From: Paenibacillus tyrphae
GTDB taxonomy: Bacteria > Bacillota > Bacilli > Paenibacillales > NBRC-103111
DNA: 64,000 nt
Assembly (NCBI RefSeq): GCF_000722545.1
Contig: NZ_JNVM01000010.1
Coordinates: 62,001-126,000 of the forward strand
Direction: 5' to 3'
The notes below the pieces were generated by a model. The model was not told where the DNA came from and searched no databases. It was given only the letters and a program-made list of their open reading frames with translations. Below are positions 57,751 to 64,000 of this stretch, one piece after another; the stretch's first letter is position 1, and each line of letters begins with the position of its first letter. A program made the translations under genes and the position numbers.

Positions 57751-59232
57751 ATGTCCATCAAAGTCCGGTTGGTACTTTCCTATTTCATGATGCTTATTGT
57801 ACCGGTTATCCTTGCCGGCGTAGCGTTTTTGATCATTGTCGCCGCTTTTTTCGGCGACGTCCAATCGCTGTACAACGTCGATACGAAACATAATCCCGTC
57901 AAAGAAGTGATTGAGAAGGAAGCCTCTATCAGCGCCGAATTGAAGCTTAAGACGGAGCAAGATCCCGATTCGCTGCTGAACCCGGCGGTAACGGCGCAAT
58001 TCGAAGAGCGGCTCCGGCCGATCAATATGGGGCTGGTCGTACGGAAAAAAGATAGCATCGTCTATGTGTCCGAGAAGCTGAACAAGCCGGAGCTGCTTGG
58101 CAAATTGCCGCCATACGGGGCGGGGGATTCGGATCTCAATGCCCGGCCGATGAAGGACCGGGGCCCTTGGTTCTTATCCCGGCAGCAGGATTTCCGTTTT
58201 AAGGACGGCAGTCCGGGGAGTGCCTTTATCGCGACGGACATGAATTTTTTCGGCAAAATTTTCCGCACCTACACCTCGGCATTTTTTATTTCGCTGCTTG
58301 TTATTCTCGTGTTGACCAACGGCTTGCTGACGTATTGGGTGTCGCGCAGCGTGATTCGTCCGCTTCGTCAATTGCAGCGGGCGGCAGGCGAAATTCGCGA
58401 AGGCAATCTCGACTTTGAAGTCAATCCGCAGGCGAAGGATGAGATCGGCGAACTGGCGGTGTCCTTCGAGCAGATGCGCCGGAGGCTGAAGCAATCCGTC
58501 GAAGTGCAGCTCAAGTACGAAGAGAACCGCAAGGAGCTTATTTCCAACATCTCACACGATCTGAAAACGCCCGTGACCGCCATAAAAGGCTATGTCGAAG
58601 GCATAATGGACGGCGTATCGAACTCGCCGGATAAGCTGGACAAATATTTGAAAACGATCTATGCCAAAGCCGTTCAGATGGATCATCTGATCGATGAGCT
58701 GTTTTTGTTTTCCAAGCTGGATTTGAAGAAGCTGCCGTTTCATTTTGAACCGGTGCATTTGAACGCTTTTTTGCAGGACTGCACCCTCGACATGCAGCTG
58801 CACGCTGACATTGAAAAGAAAGGCGTCACGCTTCGGTTCGACGCTCCGGAGACGCAAGCTCCGGTATGGGTTACGGCCGACCGGGAGAAGCTGAAGCGGG
58901 TGCTGGTCAATTTGATCGGCAACGCCATCAAATATATGGATAAGGAAGAGGGACTCATCACGCTTCGGATGCAGTCCGACGGCGAACGGGTCATTGTGGA
59001 AGTCAGGGACAACGGGCAAGGCATTCCGCCGGAGGCGCTGCCGCATATTTTCGACCGGTTTTACCGGGCGGACCCGTCGCGGAACAGCGGCACCGGAGGC
59101 AGCGGGCTGGGCCTTGCCATTGCGAAGCATATTATCGAGGAGCACGGCGGCGTCATTCAGGCTAAAAGCACGCTTGGCGAAGGCACGAGCATTTATTTTA
59201 CGCTCCATCAAATTACGGGCGGCGAGGGCTGA
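57751..59232 (+). CDS. Sensor histidine kinase
   Basis: A 493-residue membrane kinase: an N-terminal helix (about 8-32), an extracytoplasmic region of about 140 residues, a second helix (about 172-195), a HAMP linker, then the dimerisation domain with His in ISNISHDLKTPVTAIKGYVEG and the ATP-binding domain (NLIGNAIKYMDK, VRDNGQGIPPEALPHIFDRFYR, GGSGLGLAIAKHII). It starts 13 bases after the permease and is followed by its response regulator, so the four genes form one operon. Confidence 0.95.
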   Translation: MSIKVRLVLSYFMMLIVPVILAGVAFLIIVAAFFGDVQSLYNVDTKHNPVKEVIEKEASISAELKLKTEQDPDSLLNPAVTAQFEERLRPINMGLVVRKKDSIVYVSEKLNKPELLGKLPPYGAGDSDLNARPMKDRGPWFLSRQQDFRFKDGSPGSAFIATDMNFFGKIFRTYTSAFFISLLVILVLTNGLLTYWVSRSVIRPLRQLQRAAGEIREGNLDFEVNPQAKDEIGELAVSFEQMRRRLKQSVEVQLKYEENRKELISNISHDLKTPVTAIKGYVEGIMDGVSNSPDKLDKYLKTIYAKAVQMDHLIDELFLFSKLDLKKLPFHFEPVHLNAFLQDCTLDMQLHADIEKKGVTLRFDAPETQAPVWVTADREKLKRVLVNLIGNAIKYMDKEEGLITLRMQSDGERVIVEVRDNGQGIPPEALPHIFDRFYRADPSRNSGTGGSGLGLAIAKHIIEEHGGVIQAKSTLGEGTSIYFTLHQITGGEG

Positions 59233-59235
59233 GCG

Positions 59236-59925
59236 ATGAAAAATATTTTAATTATCGAAGACGAAACGAGCATTGCCGAGCTGGAAAGGGATTACTTGGA
59301 GATCAATGGGTATCAGGTCGATATGGAGCACAGCGGGGACGAGGGGCTGAAGAAGGCGCTCACGGGGAATTACGATCTGATCATTCTCGATCTGATGCTG
59401 CCCAAAGTAGACGGCTTCGAAATATGCCGGAAAATCCGCGACAAGCACGATATTCCGATTCTGATGGTATCCGCGAAAAAGGAAGAGATCGACAAAATCC
59501 GCGGCCTGGGCCTCGGCGCCGACGATTACATCATCAAGCCGTTCAGTCCGGGTGAGCTAGTCGCCCGTGTGAAGGCGCATCTGTCGCGCTACGATCGGCT
59601 GCTCGGCAGCCGGGCTCCGCAGACGGAGGAAATCCGCATCCGCGGCCTCCTTATCGACAAGTCGTCCCGCCGCGTGTTCGTGAACAATCAGGAAGTGACG
59701 TTTACGACCCGGGAGTTCGATCTGCTGACGTTTCTCGCCTCCAATCCGAACCGCGTGTTCAGCAAGGACCAGTTGTTCGAGCACATCTGGGGCTACGATT
59801 CGGTCGGCGATATCGCGACCGTCACCGTGCATATCCACAAGCTACGGGACAAAATCGAGCAGGACCCGTCCAATCCGCAGTATATCGATACGATCTGGGG
59901 CGCGGGTTACCGGTTTAAGATTTGA
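59236..59925 (+). CDS. OmpR/PhoB-type response regulator
   Basis: A 229-residue regulator. The receiver has the acidic pair (IIEDE), phosphoacceptor Asp in YDLIILDLMLPKVDG, and Lys in YIIKPFSPGEL; the winged-helix output is REFDLLTFLASNPNRVFSKDQLFEHIWG and VTVHIHKLRDKIE, ending GYRFKI. Cognate to the kinase encoded three bases upstream. It probably controls the ABC transporter genes. Confidence 0.96.
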   Translation: MKNILIIEDETSIAELERDYLEINGYQVDMEHSGDEGLKKALTGNYDLIILDLMLPKVDGFEICRKIRDKHDIPILMVSAKKEEIDKIRGLGLGADDYIIKPFSPGELVARVKAHLSRYDRLLGSRAPQTEEIRIRGLLIDKSSRRVFVNNQEVTFTTREFDLLTFLASNPNRVFSKDQLFEHIWGYDSVGDIATVTVHIHKLRDKIEQDPSNPQYIDTIWGAGYRFKI

Positions 59926-59936
59926 GGCGCGATGAA

Positions 59937-59984
59937 AAGATCCCGCACATGCTCTGAAAAGGAGCAGGCGGGATCTTGTTATTT
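59937..59984 (+). terminator. Rho-independent terminator after the response-regulator gene
   Basis: Stem AAGATCCCGC/GCGGGATCTT (59937-59946/59968-59977), with CTC..GAG inside, followed by GTTATTT. The T run is broken, so strength is moderate. Confidence 0.75.
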
Positions 59985-60032
59985 GCGGGAGTGCGCGGGG
60001 CGTGCTTAATGGGACTGACCGCACCATGCAGG

Positions 60033-60298
60033 GTCGTGACACCGCGGCCGGGAAAGCGTGCAGCTCCGTGACGCCACGCCCAGAAAAGTGTACGTTGCGA
60101 AAATTAGAGGAACTCGGATGCGCTATCGTACCTTTTTACATTGGATCGCGGACGATAGAGGAACATGCGTTCCTTTATGTGTGTCGAAAAATATAATTTT
60201 GCCTTCGCACAGTCAGGTTAGCGCACCGCAGATGTCTTATTTTTCGAATCAATGCTCTTTCGCTGTCGTTAAGACATCGGCGTTCCTCTAAATTCTTC
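60033..60298. repeat. Repeat-bearing noncoding segment
   Basis: Two imperfect tandem copies of a roughly 29-base unit (pattern TCGTGAC.CC.CG.CC.G.AAAG.GT) occupy 60033-60094. Then AAATTAGAGGAAC (about 60099-60111) faces GTTCCTCTAAATT near 60282-60295 with a near-perfect match, enclosing a second unit with palindrome AGGAAC-ATGC-GTTCCT. This looks like a dispersed intergenic repeat family with a long stem, as known from Paenibacillus-type genomes; not coding. Nothing else is seen between 59985 and 60302. Confidence 0.55.
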
Positions 60299-60302
60299 AA
60301 AG

Positions 60303-61208
60303 CTATTTGCTTACCGGCCGATGCTTCTTGACGGCGAGCCGCTTCCCGTCGAGCAGCTTCTTCACATCGGTCTGCGCGAGAAATACGCTGAGCAGCAGCA
60401 GCGCCGCGCCGACGTACCCTCTGGACGTCAACGTTTCCCCTGCAAAAACAAAAGCGAAGATCGCCGCGAACAACGGCTCCATGCCGAAAATCAGCGCCGC
60501 TCGGGTAGGCGAGGCGTACTTTTGCACGCTGGCTTGCAGAACGAAGGCGACGGCGCTGCATAAGACGCTCAGGCCGAGGATCGACGTCCAGGCGTCGAAC
60601 GTATCCGGCAGCTTCGGCGTCTCCATCAGGAAGGAGAAGGACAGCGCCCACAGTCCGGCAAAACCGAGCTGCAGCACGCCGAGGGCGATCGCATCCCCCT
60701 GTTTGACGGCCGAGCCCGTAACGAGCATATGCACGGCGAAGAGCAACGAGCCGAGCAAGCAGTAAATATCCCCTTGATTGATCGTCAGCGACGAGGTCAG
60801 CGTCAGCAGGCCGATCCCGACGATGGCGAGTCCGATGCACAGAAGAAGGCGCGCCTCCGGTCTTTTTTTCAGGAAAAGGATCGACAGGATCGGAACGAAA
60901 ATCACCGAGAGACCGACAAGAAAGCCTGCGTTCGAAGCGGAGGTCGACCGGACTCCGAAGGTGATGAATACGAAGCAGAGAAACAAGATCGAGCCCAACA
61001 CAAAAGCCGAACTCACCGTCGACCAGCTGGCGCTCCTCACACGTTTATGAAAGACAAGTGCCGACAACAGAAATGCAATCAGCAGCCGCAAAGCAATAAG
61101 ATTGAATGTCTCCAACGATTGCAATCCGACTTTGGTGAACAAATACGAAGACGCCCATAGCATCGTCGCTCCCAGCATCATCAAATCCGCTTTAACTTCC
61201 GTTCTCAT
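60303..61208 (-). CDS. EamA/DMT-family transporter
   Basis: A 301-residue exporter with ten membrane helices in two EamA repeats (MLGATMLWASSYLFTKVGLQ; ILGLSVLCSAVAFVLQASVQKYASPTRAALIFGMEPLFAAIFAFVF in outline, holding the typical RaaLif.mEPlfAaifa signature). Divergent from a LysR gene, with a 123-base shared promoter region. Substrate unknown, likely a small metabolite or amino acid; it is presumably controlled by the LysR protein. Confidence 0.92.
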   Translation of the reverse strand: MRTEVKADLMMLGATMLWASSYLFTKVGLQSLETFNLIALRLLIAFLLSALVFHKRVRSASWSTVSSAFVLGSILFLCFVFITFGVRSTSASNAGFLVGLSVIFVPILSILFLKKRPEARLLLCIGLAIVGIGLLTLTSSLTINQGDIYCLLGSLLFAVHMLVTGSAVKQGDAIALGVLQLGFAGLWALSFSFLMETPKLPDTFDAWTSILGLSVLCSAVAFVLQASVQKYASPTRAALIFGMEPLFAAIFAFVFAGETLTSRGYVGAALLLLSVFLAQTDVKKLLDGKRLAVKKHRPVSK

Positions 61209-61331
61209 CTGTCCGGCTCCCTACACGATATGTATTTACACATCGATTAGTATAACGGTACACTATGAATAAGAAAAATGAATGTTTATCATATAATATG
61301 TGAATTATTTTCATGAAAAGGAAGACGATCC

Positions 61332-62216
61332 ATGTCATTGGCCAAATACGAAGTATTCAGTACGGTCGTCGAGTTGGGAAGCCTGACCCGGACGGCCGAG
61401 AAGCTCGGACTGACCCAATCGGCGGTTAGCCATGCCATCGCCAGTCTGGAGTCCGAGTGGGGCTTCACCCTGCTGACCCGGGGGCGCGCCGGAATCGGTC
61501 TGACGCCGAACGGAGCGCGCGTGTTGAAGCATGTCCGGGACATTATCCAGCGAAGCGAGCTGCTCAAGCAGGAGGTCGCTTCGATTCAAGGGCTGGAGAC
61601 CGGAACGGTGCGGATCGGCACCTTCACGAGCATTTCCACCCAATGGCTGCCCGGCATCATGAAGCGGTTCCAGGCGGAGCACCCGGCGATCGAGATTAAG
61701 CTGCTGGAGGGCGACTACGACGAAATTAACGATTGGATTACGAGCGGCGCGGTCGATTTCGGCTTCGTTTCGTTAACGGCGGCCCGGCCTTTCGACATCA
61801 TCCCGCTGACTAAGGACAACCTGCTCTGTATCGTGCCAGACGAGTCCCCTTACCGCGAGATGACTGTCATGTCGCTTGCCCAACTGCAAGCGGAGCCGTT
61901 CATTATGCCGAAGTGGGGCAAGGAAAGCGACCTGCTGCGCATCATCAAAGTGAACCGGCTGTCGCTGAACATCAAATACGAAGTGCTGGAAGATCAAGCG
62001 ATCATGGCGATGGTGAAAAACGGGCTCGGGATCAGCATTTTGCCGGCGATGGTGCTGTACGAAGCGTTGGACGGCATTCACATGATCGGTCTCGAAGGCG
62101 ATCCGTACCGCACGATCGTGCTCGCGGCCGTATCCTTCAAGCAGCTTTCCCCGGCTGCGCGAAAGTTCAAAAAGCATATCACAGCGTGGTTGAGCGAGCA
62201 GCAAGTATCGCTTTGA
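61332..62216 (+). CDS. LysR-family transcriptional regulator
   Basis: A 294-residue regulator with N-terminal helix-turn-helix GSLTRTAEKLGLTQSAVSHAIASLE and an effector domain (VRIGTFTSISTQWLPGIMKRF, VDFGFVSL, IMAMVKNGLGISILPAMVL). The divergent exporter is the usual target. TGAATTATTTTCA at about 61300-61312 is a possible binding site in the shared promoter. Confidence 0.95.
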   Translation: MSLAKYEVFSTVVELGSLTRTAEKLGLTQSAVSHAIASLESEWGFTLLTRGRAGIGLTPNGARVLKHVRDIIQRSELLKQEVASIQGLETGTVRIGTFTSISTQWLPGIMKRFQAEHPAIEIKLLEGDYDEINDWITSGAVDFGFVSLTAARPFDIIPLTKDNLLCIVPDESPYREMTVMSLAQLQAEPFIMPKWGKESDLLRIIKVNRLSLNIKYEVLEDQAIMAMVKNGLGISILPAMVLYEALDGIHMIGLEGDPYRTIVLAAVSFKQLSPAARKFKKHITAWLSEQQVSL

Positions 62217-62365
62217 CGGCACTGGCCCGCATGCCGAACGAAAGTCCAGGTTTCGAGCGTACCTCGGCCTGGACCTTATTTTTGTCCAAAAGAATCGTAA
62301 GAAAGTACATATCCTCGCGCCGAGCGATCGGCTACAATAAATAGAATATAGGGGAGGGATGACGG

Positions 62366-64000
62366 ATGAAGGAACGTTCCAGCCGATTGGCGCTGTGGTA
62401 TTCAGCTCCGGCCCGCAGGTGGGAGGAGGCGCTTCCTATTGGGGGCGGCCGGCTCGGCGGCATGGTGTTTGGCACGATAGGGCAGGAGAAAATTCAATTA
62501 AACGAAGATTCCGTCTGGTACGGTGGACCGAAAAAAGCGAACAATCCCGACGCGCGGGCGAACGTGCCGGAAGTTCGGCGGCTGCTGATGGAAGGCAAGC
62601 AGCAGGAAGCGGAGCATTTGGCCCGGATGGCGTTAATGTCGGCGCCCAAATATTTGCACCCGTACCAGCCGCTCGGCGATTTGCTCCTGTACATGCTCGG
62701 GCACGATAAGCCGCCGCAAGCTTACGAACGGGAGCTCGATCTGGAGCAGGCCCTCGTACGGGTCCGTTATGACATGGACGGCGTCCGCTATACCCGGGAA
62801 TATTTCAGCAGCACGGTCCATCAGGTGCTGGCCGTCCGACTGACGGCGGACCGGCCCGGGAGCCTCACGTTCAGCACGCATATGATGCGCCGGCCGTTCG
62901 ATATGGGCAGCCAAAAATACGGCGAAGACACGATGATCATGTACGGTGAGTGCGGTACGGAAGGCGTCAGCTTCAGCGCGGTCTTGAAAGCGATTGCTGA
63001 GGGTGGCGTCGTAAAGCCGATCGGCGACTTTATCTCGGTGGAGGGCGCGGATGCGGTAACCCTCTTGCTTGCAGCAGGCACGACGTTCCGGCATGACGAT
63101 CCGAAAGCCGTCTGCCTGGAGCAGATAGCAAGGGCGGCATCACTGCCGTACGAAGAGTTGAAGCGCACGCATACGGAAGAGTACGCCCGCTATTTCCGAC
63201 GGGTCGGATTGGAGCTGGCGAAGCCGGAGCCGGATGAGGCGGTGTCTTTGCCGACGGATGAACGGCTGCAGCGCGTGAAGGAAGGGCAGGACGATCCGGG
63301 ATTGGTGGAAACCTTTTTCCAATTCGGGCGGTACTTGCTGCTGTCGTGTTCGCGTCCGGGCTCGCTCGCAGCTACGCTGCAGGGAATATGGAACGATAAC
63401 TATACGCCGCCTTGGGAATCGAAGTATACGATTAATATTAACACGCAGATGAACTATTGGCCGGCGGAAGTGTGCCATTTGCAGGAGTGCCACGAGCCGT
63501 TGTTCGACTTGATCGAGCGGATGCGCGAAAGCGGCCGGGTCACGGCGCGGGAGGTATACGGCTGCGGCGGATTTATGGCGCACCACAACACGAATCTGTG
63601 GGGCGATACGCATGTAGAGGGCATTCCGGTTAGCGCCTCGATCTGGCCGATGGGCGCAGCTTGGCTGTCGCTTCATCTGTGGGAGCACTACCGCTTCGGG
63701 CTTGACCGTTCGTTCTTGGCGGACCGGGCGTATCCTCTCATGAAGGAAGCGGCGCAGTTCCTGCTGGACTATTTGCTGGAGGATGGGCAGGGACGGCTGT
63801 TATCGGGACCGTCGATATCGCCCGAGAACAAGTTCGTGCTGTCGAACGGAGTCACAGGCAATCTATGCATGGCGCCTGCGATGGATTCGCAGATCGCATT
63901 CACCTTGTTCGAGGCGTGCCGGGAAGCGGCCGCTACGCTCGACCAGGACGAGGCGTTCCGCCGGCGACTCGCGGAAGCCATGGTGAAGCTGCCGCAGCCC
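62366..64000 (+). CDS. GH95-family glycoside hydrolase (alpha-L-fucosidase type), 3' end outside window
   Basis: Open from ATG 62366 (GGGGAGGG seven bases upstream) to the window end, 545 codons without stop; full family members have about 750-800. Family landmarks: LPIGGGRLGGMVFG and LNEDSVWYGGP at the N-terminus, INTQMNYWPAEVCHLQEC with the catalytic-site Asn, and FMAHHNTNLWGDT. No signal peptide, so it acts inside the cell on imported fucosides or related sugars. The catalytic Asp/Glu further downstream are partly off the window. Confidence 0.92.
   Translation, partial: MKERSSRLALWYSAPARRWEEALPIGGGRLGGMVFGTIGQEKIQLNEDSVWYGGPKKANNPDARANVPEVRRLLMEGKQQEAEHLARMALMSAPKYLHPYQPLGDLLLYMLGHDKPPQAYERELDLEQALVRVRYDMDGVRYTREYFSSTVHQVLAVRLTADRPGSLTFSTHMMRRPFDMGSQKYGEDTMIMYGECGTEGVSFSAVLKAIAEGGVVKPIGDFISVEGADAVTLLLAAGTTFRHDDPKAVCLEQIARAASLPYEELKRTHTEEYARYFRRVGLELAKPEPDEAVSLPTDERLQRVKEGQDDPGLVETFFQFGRYLLLSCSRPGSLAATLQGIWNDNYTPPWESKYTININTQMNYWPAEVCHLQECHEPLFDLIERMRESGRVTAREVYGCGGFMAHHNTNLWGDTHVEGIPVSASIWPMGAAWLSLHLWEHYRFGLDRSFLADRAYPLMKEAAQFLLDYLLEDGQGRLLSGPSISPENKFVLSNGVTGNLCMAPAMDSQIAFTLFEACREAAATLDQDEAFRRRLAEAMVKLPQP

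Noticed and set aside
1..64000. tRNA, rRNA or CRISPR arrays
   Set aside because: Reading both strands I found no cloverleaf with a conserved T-loop, no rRNA signature and no spaced direct repeats; a tRNAscan/Infernal run would settle this.

Overview
The window reads as a chromosomal segment of a GC-rich Firmicute, most likely Paenibacillaceae (Paenibacillus, Cohnella or a relative). The reasons are strong AGGAGG-type ribosome sites, frequent TTG/GTG starts coupled to the previous stop codon, a qoxABCD quinol oxidase operon, a sigma-O/RsoA/YvrJ-like locus, LacI and AraC regulators, and a GH95 glycosidase. I could not run searches, so the genus is an inference.

Region 1 (1-34.1 kb) is one large, nearly gap-free biosynthetic cluster, cut by the left window edge. 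It encodes four discrete acyl carrier proteins, a dedicated holo-ACP synthase, two complete KAS II-type ketosynthases with a short chain-length-factor-like partner, KAS III-like proteins, a FabG-type ketoreductase and a two-subunit FabZ-type dehydratase. No enoylreductase and no malonyl transferase are visible. This is the toolkit of a discrete-subunit, reducing polyketide/fatty-acid-like pathway of the aryl-polyene or highly-reducing type II kind. Beside it lies a butirosin-like set (ACP, ATP-grasp ligase, PLP decarboxylase, two BtrH_N/C39-like proteins) that suggests an amino-acid-derived, amine-bearing unit built on a carrier protein. An M29 aminopeptidase could remove a protecting aminoacyl group. 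Tailoring genes include two PhyH dioxygenases, an FAD monooxygenase, a glycosyltransferase, two methyltransferases, an AMP ligase, a cupin, two SRPBCC-PDZ fusion proteins and a Gfo/Idh oxidoreductase. The 3' end carries DUF1702 and CRTAC1/UnbV-type genes, known as companions of enediyne cassettes, but no enediyne synthase is present. Several steps pair an intact enzyme with a paralogue that lacks its catalytic residue. I do not recognise this cluster as any described pathway.

Region 2 (34.2-39.5 kb) is housekeeping-like: a GyrI-like protein, a small membrane protein and a complete qoxABCD operon with an Fnr/Crp-like palindrome at its promoter.

Region 3 (39.55-45.75 kb) is clearly AT-richer and looks acquired. 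A leftward operon encodes a sigma-O-like sigma factor, a YvrJ-family peptide, an RsoA-like co-sigma protein, a CGHC redoxin, a MauE-like membrane protein and an unknown protein. Next to it are a BlaI-type repressor with its operator, an M56 membrane protease with an unusual sensor region, and a lysozyme-like protein.

Region 4 (45.9-64 kb) is mixed accessory and housekeeping DNA: a MarR-controlled ArsA operon with matching operators; a LacI regulator; a Qnr-like pentapeptide-repeat protein; an IS200/IS605 element (tnpA, tnpB) inserted in frame into a GyrI-like gene; an S66 LD-carboxypeptidase; a secreted protein with an ABC transporter and a two-component system; a DMT exporter divergent from a LysR regulator; and the 5' part of a GH95 alpha-L-fucosidase gene running off the right edge.
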